Shown: positions 26,021 through 37,855, numbered from the stretch's first letter. The stretch: DNA of 64,000 nucleotides from Actinoalloteichus_B caeruleus (GCF_000718005.1 NZ_JODV01000003.1), one strand, 5' to 3'. Numbers and translations are program-made. Notes: generated by a model from the sequence alone, not told the origin.

Positions 26021-27058
26021 TCACCCACCCGGCACGATCACCCCTCGACCCCGGATGCGCCGAGCCCGCAGCCGCTCGTACACGGCCGGCGCCTCCTCCA
26101 ACCCGTACCGTTCGACCTCGGCCTCAACCTGACCCGACCGCGCGAGGTCCAGCACCTCCAGCAGCTCCCCCCGACTGCCCCAGTACGGCGCGGTGACCGT
26201 CGTCTCGAACGGCAGGGTCCCGAACCCCACCTCCACGGACCCGCCCTCCACACCGACGAGCACCACGTCGCTCTCCACGCCGGCGCAGGCCGCGGCGATC
26301 GCGGCGGTCGCGGGCAGACCGACGAAGTCGAGCACCACGTCGGCGCCGCCCCCGGTCAGTTCGCGCACCGCCTCCGGCGCCCGCTGGTCGGAAGGGAAGA
26401 CCACGTGCGCCCCCACCTCGCGGGCGAGTGCCATCTTCTCCTCACTGACGTCGAGCGCCACCACCCGCGCGGACGTCGTGGCGCGCAGGATCTGGATGCC
26501 CAGGTGCCCCAGACCACCGGCCCCGATCACCACCGCCGTGCTCCCGGGCACCAGCTTCGACGCCGACCGCGCGATGGCGTGGTACGGGGTGAGGCCGGCA
26601 TCGGTCAGCGGCACCGCGCGCACCGGATCGAGGTCCCCGATCGGGACCAGGTGCCGGGGATCGTCCACCAACAGGTACTCGGCCAGCGCGCCGGGCGCGC
26701 CGAGACCAGGAGGTCGGATGCCCAACCGGTCCGCGCGCAGGCAGTAGTTCTCCTTCCCGACCGTGCACTTCCGGCAGGTGCCGCACCCCCACGGGCCGTA
26801 CACCACGCAGGACTCGCCTTCGGTCACCCACTCCACGCCCGGTCCGACCGCCGCCACCACCCCGGCGCCCTCATGGCCCAGGGTCAACGGGAGCGGGTAG
26901 GGGTACTCGCTGGCCGACCAGTCCATGACGGTGATGTCCGAATGGCACACGCCGGCGGCGGTGACCCGCAGCAGCACCTCCCCGGGCCCGGGCTCGGGCG
27001 TCGGGACGTCGACCACCACCGGGGGAGCACCGATCTCCGTGTACTGAACCGCTCTCAT
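26021..27058 (-). CDS. zinc-dependent alcohol dehydrogenase
   Basis: 345-residue MDR alcohol dehydrogenase. Catalytic zinc region AAGVCHSDITV and GHEGAGVVAAVG; structural-zinc cluster CGTCRKCTVGKENYC; Rossmann motif GAGGLGHLGIQILRA. ATG at 27058 is preceded by GAGGAGG. Unlike the MDR enzyme at 4.4 kb it retains both zinc sites. Substrate unknown; it converges with the GNAT gene and diverges from the diiron-type oxidase gene. Confidence 0.92.
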   Translation of the reverse strand: MRAVQYTEIGAPPVVVDVPTPEPGPGEVLLRVTAAGVCHSDITVMDWSASEYPYPLPLTLGHEGAGVVAAVGPGVEWVTEGESCVVYGPWGCGTCRKCTVGKENYCLRADRLGIRPPGLGAPGALAEYLLVDDPRHLVPIGDLDPVRAVPLTDAGLTPYHAIARSASKLVPGSTAVVIGAGGLGHLGIQILRATTSARVVALDVSEEKMALAREVGAHVVFPSDQRAPEAVRELTGGGADVVLDFVGLPATAAIAAACAGVESDVVLVGVEGGSVEVGFGTLPFETTVTAPYWGSRGELLEVLDLARSGQVEAEVERYGLEEAPAVYERLRARRIRGRGVIVPGG

Positions 27059-27329
27059 CGCGACGACCTCCTCGGGGGCGACCACGCCGCTCGACCGCCC
27101 TTGCGCTGCTGGCCGGGTGTGGGATACCCGAGCCCTCCCGCCTCAACCGCGCCAGACAGGAAGGGCAGACCCGCACCAGCCCGGGTCATCCCGTCCCGGG
27201 TCGGGTTGGGGCGCCGCCGCCCGGGTACCCCGAGCGGCGGAAGGGCCCGTTCGACGACGACGCGCCCCTCCCCGTTCCCGCCGCGCGTGGGAGCGAGCGA
27301 GGGGACGCCCGGGAACGCCAGGAGGAGAC

Positions 27330-28358
27330 ATGCGCCTTCCCCCAGCCAGGGGACCACTGAGCGCCGCGGTCATCGAGGTTCTGCGCCAGTCCCCCGCCGA
27401 GCGGGTCTCCCTTCCCCCACGGGGCGCCGCCACCGACGAACCGTGGCACGACGACGACCTCCAGCTCGCGTTGTGGGTCTGCTACGAGCTCCACTACCGG
27501 GGCTTCGAGGACGTGGACGACGGATGGGAGTGGAACCCCGCACTGCTGGGGTGGCGCGCGGGAGTCGAACGGGACTGGGAAACCGCCCTGCTCCCCTTCG
27601 CCCCCTTCTCGGAGCCCCCCGCCCCCAGGGACGTCCCCGCCGCCCTCCGCCAGCTGATCGCCGACTCCGACGGCCCACCGCTGGCCAGCTTCCTCCAGCG
27701 GGAGGCCACCCTCGAGCAGTTCCGCGAGTTCCTCATCCACCGGTCGGTCTACCACCTGAAGGAGGCGGACCCGCACAGTTGGGCCCTGCCGCGCCTGGAC
27801 GGCCGCACCAAGGGTGCCCTGGTGGAGATCCAGGCGGACGAGTACGGCGGGGGGCACCCCGAGCGGATCCACGCCGAGCTGTTCAGGGTCACGATGCGTG
27901 AACTGGGCCTGTCCGACGCCTACGGCGCTTACGTCGACGAGGCGCCCGCCGTGATGCTCGCGGCGAGCAACCTGATGCACCTGTTCGGCCTCCACCGGCG
28001 CTGGCTCGGCGCCACCCTCGGCCACCTCGCCGCGTTCGAGATGACCTCGACCCTGCCGAACCGCCGGATCGGGGGCGGCCTGCGCAGGCTGGGCGGCTCG
28101 CCGGAGGCGGTCGAGTACTTCGACGAGCACGTGGAGGCGGACGCCGTGCACGAGCAGGTCGCGGCGAACGACCTGTGCGGGAGCCACGCCCTCGCCCGGC
28201 CGGACGCCGCTGGGGACATCCTCTTCGGCGCCGCCTGCTACCTGCGGCTGGAGGCGGAGTTCGGCGAGTTCGCCCTCAGCCGGTGGCGGCAGGGCGTCTC
28301 GACGCTGCGCTCGGCCTCGGGTGTGGGTCCGTCCGCACCGGTCGCCGTCCACCCCTGA
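27330..28358 (+). CDS. iron-containing redox enzyme family (HDO-like) protein
   Basis: 342 residues, helical. Candidate metal ligands occur in YHLKEADPHSW, ALVEIQADEYGGG and the HPERIHAELF segment, with a further His/Glu set near FDEHVEADAVHE; this pattern fits the heme-oxygenase-like diiron oxidase group. ATG follows GGAGGAG. In many actinomycetes this gene is beside a CDGSH protein gene; here a CDGSH gene follows but in convergent orientation. Reaction unknown. Confidence 0.78.
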   Translation: MRLPPARGPLSAAVIEVLRQSPAERVSLPPRGAATDEPWHDDDLQLALWVCYELHYRGFEDVDDGWEWNPALLGWRAGVERDWETALLPFAPFSEPPAPRDVPAALRQLIADSDGPPLASFLQREATLEQFREFLIHRSVYHLKEADPHSWALPRLDGRTKGALVEIQADEYGGGHPERIHAELFRVTMRELGLSDAYGAYVDEAPAVMLAASNLMHLFGLHRRWLGATLGHLAAFEMTSTLPNRRIGGGLRRLGGSPEAVEYFDEHVEADAVHEQVAANDLCGSHALARPDAAGDILFGAACYLRLEAEFGEFALSRWRQGVSTLRSASGVGPSAPVAVHP

Positions 28359-28377
28359 CCCCGGGACCGCACCGGGG
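28359..28377 (+). terminator. hairpin after the HDO-like gene
   Basis: CCCCGG / CCGGGG stem with a 7-nt loop directly after the stop codon. The rest of the gap to 28670 shows nothing else. Confidence 0.4.
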
Positions 28378-28670
28378 CGCCCGGCGGAGCGACCGCTGGC
28401 TGACCAGCAGATCCCGTGGTGAGCCGCTCGCCCAGCGGCGGACCGGGAGGCCACGGCCGGGACGCGCCCCTTCCCGGCTGACGGGGCGCACGAGGCGCCC
28501 GGCCCGTGGAGCGCGCCAGGCTCCCGGCCGCGCCGTTCGCGGCCCCACCCAGCCGGTGGCCAGAACCGTGACCAGCGCCGCGCCCGCCCCGGGCACGAAC
28601 CCGTCAGACGGCGGGCCACTGGCCCGTCAGGGGGAGTTGGGGTCGAGCACGCGGCGGGCTCGGCCGCCGG

Positions 28671-28916
28671 TCACCGACCCGGCGGCCGTTCGCGGTCCCC
28701 CGAGGCGCGGAACCGGGTCGAGTCGTGGGTGCCGTCGCAGAACGGCTTGATCGCCGACCGCCCACACCGGCACAACGCCACGGTCCGCCTGCCGGGTTCG
28801 ATCCGTTCCCCCTCGGGGGTGAGCAACTCGTAGTCACCCCTGAGCAGCAACGGCCCGTCCACGCACGGCGTCACCGTCGCGGCGGGTCGTGGCCTCCTCG
28901 GCGCATCAGACGTCAT
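28671..28916 (-). CDS. CDGSH-type [2Fe-2S] protein
   Basis: 81 residues. The cluster motif is CRCGRSAIKPFCDGTHDSTRF (C-x-C-x8-C-D-G-x-H), with the usual Ser replaced by Thr. Such proteins bind a redox-active [2Fe-2S] cluster with three Cys and one His. ATG at 28916 chosen as the family-typical start; a longer frame exists upstream. It lies 312 bp from the convergent HDO-like oxidase gene and may supply electrons to it. Confidence 0.85.
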   Translation of the reverse strand: MTSDAPRRPRPAATVTPCVDGPLLLRGDYELLTPEGERIEPGRRTVALCRCGRSAIKPFCDGTHDSTRFRASGDRERPPGR

Positions 28917-29118
28917 GGCCAGGGAGTACCCGGTCTCGCGGCCGTCATCCCCGTCGCGCGCGGAGCGGCGGAACCGCGCCGAGGACCGCGCTCGTGGAGC
29001 TCGGTCGGCCGGTGACCCCGACGACGCACCTCGTGATCCGGTTCGGACGTCCCGAATTCGGTCGGGGGACGAGTGGGCCACGCGGCCCGCTACCGGGCTG
29101 GCAGGAGGCGGGCCGGAC

Positions 29119-29796
29119 TCACCAGCCCCGTTCCCTCCACTCCCCGAGTTTGGGGCGTTCCGCGCCGAGGGTGGTGTCGTCCCCGTGCCCCGGGTACACC
29201 CAGGTGTCGTCCGGCAGTACGTCGAAGATCCGCTGTTCGACGTCGGTGATCAGGGACCGGAAGTCGGCGGGCGACTGCGTCTTGCCGACCCCGCCCGGGA
29301 AGAGGGAGTCGCCGGTGAACAGGTGCGGGTGCCCCTCGGGGTCGCGGTAGAGCAGGGCGATCGACCCCGGCGTGTGGCCGCGGAGGTGGATGACCTCCAG
29401 CTCACACCGGCCGACGGGCAGGGTGTCCCCGTGCTCCAACAGGACGTCGGGCGGCACCGGCAGGTCAGCGGCGTCCTCCGGGTGCACGGCGGTGTCGACG
29501 CCGTAGGCCCCGGCCACCGCTCCCAGCGCCCGCCAGTGGTCGCGGTGCCGGTGGGTGGTGACGATGGTGCGCAGCCGTGCCCGGTCGTCGTCGTGGCCGA
29601 TGAGGTCGGAGAGCCGCTCCGGGTCGTCGGCCGCGTCGATCAGGACGGCGTCACCGCTCTCCCGGCACCGGAGCAGGTAGGCGTTGTTGTCCATCGGGCC
29701 CACCGACACCTTGGTGATGACCAGGGCGGCGAGGGTGCGCACGGACTCGGCGCCCCCCGGTTCGACGTGACCCGTGTAGTCCTCTGAGCGCTCCAC
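29119..29796 (-). CDS. MBL-fold metallohydrolase, glyoxalase II-like
   Basis: 225 residues with the metallo-beta-lactamase fold: metal motif THRHRDHW (T-H-x-H-x-D-H, intact), VIHLRGHTPGSIALLY, FTGDSLFPGGVGKT and the final YPGHGDDT. GTG at 29796 marks the family N-terminus; the open frame extends far upstream by chance in GC-rich DNA. This gene is commonly found near uvrA in actinobacteria. Likely thioester or lactone hydrolysis. Confidence 0.88.
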   Translation of the reverse strand: MERSEDYTGHVEPGGAESVRTLAALVITKVSVGPMDNNAYLLRCRESGDAVLIDAADDPERLSDLIGHDDDRARLRTIVTTHRHRDHWRALGAVAGAYGVDTAVHPEDAADLPVPPDVLLEHGDTLPVGRCELEVIHLRGHTPGSIALLYRDPEGHPHLFTGDSLFPGGVGKTQSPADFRSLITDVEQRIFDVLPDDTWVYPGHGDDTTLGAERPKLGEWRERGW

Positions 29797-29949
29797 GAAG
29801 CCAAGCCTAACCACCGGCGTATTCCCGGCTGGCGGCGCGGCCACGTCGCGGGATCGGTCACAGCGCGTGGCCGGCGCACCGAGAGACGCCGCACATGCCC
29901 GGCTGTCTTCCTGGAAAGGATCATCCTCGGTCCGTACCGTTAACTCGGT

Positions 29950-31386
29950 GTGAGCGGTGACCGTCACAGCCCGTCGCCGCACCCGTTCCGTTCCACGGCA
30001 GCCGGGGCGCCACCCGTGCCCGTCGGCCGCCCCGACCCCAGGGGGCCCGTGCAGTACACCGGAGTGAAGACGACCAGGTCGCCGCGCCGCATCAGTTGGG
30101 ATGTGCTGCGGGTCATCGCCGTGCTCGCGGTGGTGTTCCAACACGCGACCCACCAGGTCACCATCAACCACCCGGAGTTGGGCGACCCGCCCTTCCGGTT
30201 CTCGTTGCAGATCGGCGCGGCCACGCTGCTGACGATCTCGGCGTTCTTCGTCTGCGAGACGGTGCGCAGGGGCAACACCCCGCGGTGGTGGTGGAACCGG
30301 GTCGCCCGGCTGTTGCCAGCCTACGTGGTCGCGGTGCTGTTCACCTGGGCGGCCTTCGCCGCGCTCGCGCCGGCCGACTGGTACGTCCCCACGCCGTGGG
30401 ACGTGGCCGGCAACCTGCTGCTCCTCCAGTCGTGGCTGCCGTCGGTGCACTACGTCGACGGCGCCTACTGGACGCTGCCCGTGCAGCTGATGGCCTTCAC
30501 CGCCGCGGCGCTCCTCTGGCCCCGGGGGCGGTGGAACACCTGGCACGCGCCGGCCCTCATCTGGGCCGTCGTGCTCGTCCCCCTCGGGTTGCGCCTCCTC
30601 TACACGCCGGACAGCCCGCAGTGGTTCCGGTTGCTCTTCGACGGTCTCGGCCTCCACCGGGCGCACCTGTTCGCGGCGGGCGCCGCGATCTGGTTCTGGA
30701 GCCGTCGCCGGTTGGGTGGCTGGCACCTGACGGCGCTGCTGGGCGTGCTGTTGGTCGCCCACGAGGCGCACTCGGCGGACCTGGCGTCCACCGTCGCCTT
30801 CGGTGTGCTGCTGGTGTTGATCTCCCTGGCGGCCGGCGGCCCGGACTGGGACAACCCCGTCCTGATGACCTTCGCCAGGCCCATCCGCTGGATCGGCGGC
30901 ATCTCCTTCGGCGTCTACCTGCTCAACCAGGAGGTCGGCTACCTGCTGTCCAGCGTGCTGCTGACCAGCGGTGTCACCAGCTCCTGGGTGCGGCTGGCCG
31001 CGGTGGTGGCCCAGGCCATCCTGCTGGGTTGGCTCCTGACCAAGCTCGTGGAACGTCCCGCGCACCGCTGGCTGACCCGCCGGTTGCCCGAACTGCTGCG
31101 CTCCTGGCGGGGTTCCTCCGGTCCCGCCCCGGTGCCGGCGGCCGAGGCCCCCGCGTCCGGCGGGCGCGCCGAGGCCGAGGGCTCCCGAACGGACCACCCG
31201 GGCAACGGGCTCGGTGGCGAGCACGAGCGACCGGGGCGGGGTGAGCCCACCCGGTCGGTTGACGACCTGGTGGAATCCGCCGTCACCCAGCGGGACGGAG
31301 CTGGGTCGCGACGGGCCGACGAGGGCGCGGGGCGGGCGGAGTCGGTGGGGCAGCGACCGGCTGGCCCGGGGTCGGACCGGGGCTGA
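29950..31386 (+). CDS. membrane acyltransferase, Acyltransferase 3 (OafA) family
   Basis: 478 residues. About ten transmembrane helices span residues 40-370; the catalytic His is in VLAVVFQHATHQ. A hydrophilic C-terminal tail of about 100 residues is variable. GTG at 29950 lies 10 nt after a -10-like TACCGT, so translation may begin near the 5' end of the mRNA; an internal GTG at 30064 is the alternative. Family members O-acylate cell-surface glycans or secondary metabolites. Confidence 0.85.
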   Translation: MSGDRHSPSPHPFRSTAAGAPPVPVGRPDPRGPVQYTGVKTTRSPRRISWDVLRVIAVLAVVFQHATHQVTINHPELGDPPFRFSLQIGAATLLTISAFFVCETVRRGNTPRWWWNRVARLLPAYVVAVLFTWAAFAALAPADWYVPTPWDVAGNLLLLQSWLPSVHYVDGAYWTLPVQLMAFTAAALLWPRGRWNTWHAPALIWAVVLVPLGLRLLYTPDSPQWFRLLFDGLGLHRAHLFAAGAAIWFWSRRRLGGWHLTALLGVLLVAHEAHSADLASTVAFGVLLVLISLAAGGPDWDNPVLMTFARPIRWIGGISFGVYLLNQEVGYLLSSVLLTSGVTSSWVRLAAVVAQAILLGWLLTKLVERPAHRWLTRRLPELLRSWRGSSGPAPVPAAEAPASGGRAEAEGSRTDHPGNGLGGEHERPGRGEPTRSVDDLVESAVTQRDGAGSRRADEGAGRAESVGQRPAGPGSDRG

Positions 31387-31654
31387 TCCCGGCCGACCCG
31401 CCGACCGCGGCCGCGAGGAGCGCCGCGTCGACCAGGGCCCGGGCGTGGTCGAGGACGGCTCACACCGGCCGGGGCCGGCTCGGGTCGTGCCCTGGGACGT
31501 CGAGGCCCGGCCGGCGCTGTGACCGGGAAGGGGCTCGAAATCCTCTCGCCGGCGCCGGGTCGGGTTGTTACGGTCGGCGCGAGATCATCCCGCCTCGGGG
31601 AGCCACGCACCCAACGCGGCCCCTCCGACCCCCGTCTCGAGAGCAGGTCCCGCC

Positions 31655-32035
31655 ATGGCGTGTCGTATCAGCGAGATCGTCCTCGGTTGCCGCGATCCCG
31701 AGCTGCTGGCGCGGTTCTGGTGCGAGGTCCTGGACTTCGTCGTGCTCGACCGCGAGGACGGCGACATGGTGGAGATCGGGCCGCGCGAGGGTTTCGGCGG
31801 TCCGCAGCCGACGATCATCCTCAGCCGCCGGGACGAGCCGGAGCCGGGGAAGGCCCGGCTGCACATCGACGTCAACGCCACCGACCGCGACCAGGACGCC
31901 GAGCTCGAACGGCTGCTGGGGCTCGGTGCCCGTCCGGCTGATGTCGGCCAGACCGGCGAGGAGCCGTGGCATGTCCTGGCCGATCCGGAGGGCAACGAGT
32001 TCTGCCTGCTCAGGGCCCGCCTGGACCCGGTGTGA
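31655..32035 (+). CDS. VOC-family protein (single domain)
   Basis: 126 residues, a single glyoxalase-like unit: ISEIVLGCRDPELLARFWCE at the start and HVLADPEGNEFCLLRA at the end. ATG at 31655. Likely a small metal-dependent enzyme or ligand-binding protein of unknown substrate. It lies between the acyltransferase and the maleylpyruvate-isomerase-like gene. Confidence 0.88.
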   Translation: MACRISEIVLGCRDPELLARFWCEVLDFVVLDREDGDMVEIGPREGFGGPQPTIILSRRDEPEPGKARLHIDVNATDRDQDAELERLLGLGARPADVGQTGEEPWHVLADPEGNEFCLLRARLDPV

Positions 32036-32259
32036 TCCCTCGGCCGCACGGGCCTCCCCGACGCACCGCGGGTGCCCGCCGGCCCTGACCCGCCGTGATC
32101 GTTCTCGGGCAGGGCGCCAGGCGGAGCGGGTCCCGAGCGTCGGGGTTCCGAGGGGGGAGCGCACCGGGACGAGGGCGCGACGTCGCCGATGGCCGCGCAG
32201 CGCGGACCACCGCTCCTCGTGCCAGCGCGAGCGGGGGCCGGGCAGGTGGGCGTGAGCGC

Positions 32260-33060
32260 TCAGAACCAGGAGGGCAGCGCCGGCAGCCGCCCGGTGAGGC
32301 CTCGGCCCTCCGACCGGCCCGCCAGCCAGGCGAGCATCTCGGGCAGGGGCCCCCAGACCTCCTGCGCGGGCAGGTCCTCCCGGCCCGGGACGTGCCAGCG
32401 GTGCCGGGAGCCGTCCGGCAGCCCGGCCACGACGACCAGCGGTTCCGTGTCCCGGTGGTGGGTGAGGCGGCGCATCACGTGTTCCACCAGCGCGACCGAC
32501 GTCGCCTCGGGGACGTCCGGGAAGTCCAGGCCCGAGTCGAGGTCGACGAGGTGGATCCACACCTCGCACAACCGCAGCCAGGGCACCTCCTCGGCGGGGA
32601 GCGGCTGGTCGTCGTCATCGGTGAGCCGCACCGCCCACGCCTCCGGGGGCAGGTTCGCCACCGCGTGGGCGAACCGCTGGCTGGAGGCCAGGACATCCTC
32701 GACCAGGAGCCGCCAGGAGCGGTCGGCCCCCTCGACGATGTCGGCGTCGCGGTCGTCCAGGCTCGGGTAGGGGGTGTGCTCGACGCCGGTCCTGGCCCAG
32801 AGCAGGAGGTTGGAGGCGGCGTCCGCCTGCCGGGACAGGTGCGTGAGCACGTGTGCCCTCGTCCACCCCGGAACCCGACTGGGACCGGCCACCGCCGCGT
32901 CGTCGAGGTCCATGACGGTGCGCAGCAGGGCGCGGTCCGCTTCGGCCAACAACGCCCGACCCGCCGCCGCGCGGCGGGCGGCGCTGGCCTGGTCGTCGCC
33001 CGTCTGCGCCGCCGTCACCGTCCAGTAGCCGGCGGCCGGAGCCGAGGAGGATGCGTTCAT
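32260..33060 (-). CDS. mycothiol-dependent maleylpyruvate isomerase family protein
   Basis: 266 residues of the DinB-like MDMPI group. The N-terminal bundle carries VPGWTRAHVLTHLSRQADA with a metal-ligand His, and the next ligands are in WLRLCEVWIHLVDLD. Enzymes of this group use mycothiol as thiol cofactor; the precise reaction is unknown. Located divergently upstream of uvrA, a common actinobacterial arrangement. Confidence 0.85.
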   Translation of the reverse strand: MNASSSAPAAGYWTVTAAQTGDDQASAARRAAAGRALLAEADRALLRTVMDLDDAAVAGPSRVPGWTRAHVLTHLSRQADAASNLLLWARTGVEHTPYPSLDDRDADIVEGADRSWRLLVEDVLASSQRFAHAVANLPPEAWAVRLTDDDDQPLPAEEVPWLRLCEVWIHLVDLDSGLDFPDVPEATSVALVEHVMRRLTHHRDTEPLVVVAGLPDGSRHRWHVPGREDLPAQEVWGPLPEMLAWLAGRSEGRGLTGRLPALPSWF

Positions 33061-33558
33061 CTCGCCCCCTACCGGGGTTGGTGCCCGCTTGTGGGGACCA
33101 GCCTAGACCCGCTGCGGGGGGCGTGGCCTCACACGAACAGGGGGTAGATCGCCCAGTTGGGTGACGGACCGTGACCGTCGTCTCGCGGCGTGGTGGACGC
33201 CAGCAGGAGTATCGTCCGACGAGGGGCCCGGCTGGCCGGGGTCGACGCCGGCGGGCGACGCCTCGGTGGGTCCGACGTGATCACCATGTGTGACCGCTGC
33301 CCGAGGTGGGCCGCGGGGGTCGGGCTCGCTCCGGCGGGTTCTGTCGGTGGCCGCGCCTAGCATGGGCGGGTCTGCCCCCTGCCTGGGTCCAGCCAGGCCG
33401 GACCGGTCGCCCAGCGACGCGGTCGGGGCCGCCGGGCCGATCGTGCTCGACGATGCCGAGGGACACGGGCAGACGACACGAACTCAGGACATCGCCGTAC
33501 CCGTTCTCGAGGACGGCCGGCGGTTCTCACATCCATCATCAGGTGAAGGGACCACAGC
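33061..33558. other. intergenic region upstream of uvrA
   Basis: Holds the uvrA promoter near 33350 and an apparent leader of about 190 nt. I see no LexA box of the TCGAAC-N4-GTTCGA type and no gene. Confidence 0.5.
33341..33363 (+). promoter_or_regulatory. PafBC-type (LexA-independent) DNA-damage promoter of uvrA
   Basis: CTGTCGGTG, 8-bp spacer, TAGCAT. This matches the RecA-NDp/PafBC promoter TTGTCRGTG-N8-TANNNT known from mycobacteria at all but the first base. It lies 196 bp upstream of the uvrA start. Confidence 0.72.
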
Positions 33559-36435
<2,877 letters not shown>

Positions 36436-36442
36436 GGCGCGG

Positions 36443-36470
36443 GTGGCCGGCCGTGGTGGCGGCCGGCCAC
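36443..36470 (+). terminator. hairpin after uvrA
   Basis: Perfect 10-bp stem GTGGCCGGCC / GGCCGGCCAC with an 8-nt loop, 8 bp after the uvrA stop, in the gap before the convergent DUF1844 gene. Confidence 0.6.
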
Positions 36471-36552
36471 TCCGACCCCCGTCGTCTCGCCACCCGGGTG
36501 ACGCGGCACCCGAGGCGGGGGCGCGCCGAGCGCCCCCTCGACGAGGAGCCGG

Positions 36553-36912
36553 TCAGCGCACCGGCCCGGTGTACTTCTCCCCGGGGCCCGCTCCGGGCGC
36601 GTCCGGGTGGGGGGACGTCTCGCGGAACGCCTTCTGCAGGGCCTGGAGCCCGTCGCGCATGGACGCGGCGTGCGGGCCCAGGTACTCGACCGAGGAGGTG
36701 ACGAGCCCGGCCAGCGCGGTGATGAGGCGGCGGGCCTCGTCGAGGTCCCGCAGCTCGCTCCGCTCCGGGTCCTCGTCGGCCAGCCCGAGCCGTTCGGCGG
36801 CGGCGGACATCAGCATGACGGCGGCGCGGCTGATGACCTCGACGCTGGGGATCGTGGAGAGTTCGCGGACGTCCTGCTCGGCGTCCGAGTCTGCTGGCTG
36901 GTGCTCGTTCAC
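36553..36912 (-). CDS. DUF1844 domain protein
   Basis: 119 residues. The conserved block is SVEVISRAAVMLMSAAAERLG followed by DLDEARRLITALAGLV, the DUF1844 core. GTG at 36912 begins an acidic N-terminus. It is usually found next to infC in actinobacteria, as here (divergent, 294 bp apart). Function unknown. Confidence 0.85.
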   Translation of the reverse strand: MNEHQPADSDAEQDVRELSTIPSVEVISRAAVMLMSAAAERLGLADEDPERSELRDLDEARRLITALAGLVTSSVEYLGPHAASMRDGLQALQKAFRETSPHPDAPGAGPGEKYTGPVR

Positions 36913-37110
36913 GGCTGGTACCCTGACACGTGCGACCAGCCTCCGCGTCAGCGGGGGCGGCAAGTGGAGCACCGCTCCCACCCGGATCGCCGCGAGGTGG
37001 ACGGGTCCGGTCCCCGGATCGCCGTCGGACGTCACGTCCGCACGGGATCCGGCTTCCCGCGTCGGACGCGGGAGCGTGCGCCGTGCGTGCGCGGACCGGT
37101 CGGAACGCGG

Positions 37111-37140
37111 GCCCCGAGTGTGTGAGCACCGGGGCTTTCT
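37111..37140 (+). terminator. terminator-like hairpin in the infC leader
   Basis: GCCCCG / CGGGGC stem with a 13-nt loop, followed directly by TTTCT. It lies 67 bp upstream of the infC start, so it could act as an attenuator of the infC-rpmI-rplT operon. Confidence 0.45.
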
Positions 37141-37195
37141 GGCGTTCACGGTGCGGCCATCGGCCCCGGCCGCAGACGTACGAAGAGCACGAACC

Positions 37196-37209
37196 GAGGA
37201 GGCCCCATC
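37196..37209 (+). promoter_or_regulatory. infC ribosome-binding site with AUC start codon
   Basis: GAGGAGG at 37196-37202, then four C residues, then ATC at 37207. Spacing is right for initiation at ATC; the next in-frame GTG at 37243 has no ribosome site and would remove conserved residues. Confidence 0.75.
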
Positions 37210-37752
37210 AGCGCCGACCCGCGCATCAACGACCGCATCCGCGTGCCGGAGGTCCGGTTGGTCGGACCCAACGGCGAGCAGGTCGGGATCGTCCGCATCG
37301 AGGACGCCCTCCGCCTGGCTGGTGAGTCGGATCTCGACCTCGTCGAGGTCGCACCGCAGGCACGCCCGCCGGTCTGCAAGCTCATGGACTACGGCAAGTT
37401 CAAGTACGAGAGCGCGCAGAAGGCACGCGAGTCGCGTCGCAACCAGCAGCTCACCGTGATCAAGGAGCAGAAGCTCCGGCCGAAGATCGACCCGCACGAC
37501 TACGCGACCAAGAAGGGTCACGTGGCCCGGTTCCTCGGACAGGGGAACAAGGTCAAGGTGACCATCATGTTCCGCGGTCGTGAGCAGTCCCGGCCCGAGT
37601 TGGGTTTCCGACTGTTGCAGAGGTTGGCGGACGACGTGGCCGAGCTGGGCTTCGTGGAGGCGACTCCGAAGCAGGACGGCCGCAACATGATCATGGTGCT
37701 GGCCCCGCACAAGAACGCCAAGCCGACGCGTGCGAAGGGCGACTCGGAGTAA
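37207..37752 (+). CDS. infC: translation initiation factor IF-3 (AUC start)
   Basis: 181 residues. The N-domain starts with ADPRINDRIRVPEVRLVGPN and includes VEVAPQARPPVCKLMDYGKF; the C-domain carries KVKVTIMFRGREQSRPELG. IF-3 edits start-codon selection and keeps subunits apart. The start is ATC at 37207, 5 nt after GAGGAGG, because the residues between it and GTG 37243 are conserved in the family. A rare start codon is the classic autoregulation device of infC (AUU in E. coli). First gene of infC-rpmI-rplT. Confidence 0.95.
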   Translation: MSADPRINDRIRVPEVRLVGPNGEQVGIVRIEDALRLAGESDLDLVEVAPQARPPVCKLMDYGKFKYESAQKARESRRNQQLTVIKEQKLRPKIDPHDYATKKGHVARFLGQGNKVKVTIMFRGREQSRPELGFRLLQRLADDVAELGFVEATPKQDGRNMIMVLAPHKNAKPTRAKGDSE

Positions 37753-37822
37753 CCGAGCGCGCCGGCACGCCCAGCGTGGTCCGGCAGCCCCCGGGCTGCC
37801 GGATCGCCGCTGACCCGCTCGG
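37753..37822 (+). promoter_or_regulatory. structured RNA between infC and rpmI
   Basis: A strong hairpin CCGGCAGCCC / GGGCTGCCGG at 37781-37802 is enclosed by a second stem CCGAGCG (37753-37759) / CGCTCGG (37816-37822). It occupies most of the 103-bp gap. It could be a processing site, a partial terminator or a ribosomal-protein-binding leader. Confidence 0.5.
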
Positions 37823-37855
37823 TCACCCGGGTGGGACGAACGATTGAGGACGGAC

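Noticed and set aside
27186..28619. 477-codon minus-strand frame
   Set aside because: Antisense shadow of the HDO-like gene; no ribosome site or recognisable domain.
29797..31224. Open frame upstream of and continuous with the MBL-fold gene on the minus strand
   Set aside because: Only the last 225 codons match a protein family. The rest is antisense to the membrane acyltransferase and has the Gly/Arg/Gln composition of chance frames in GC-rich DNA.
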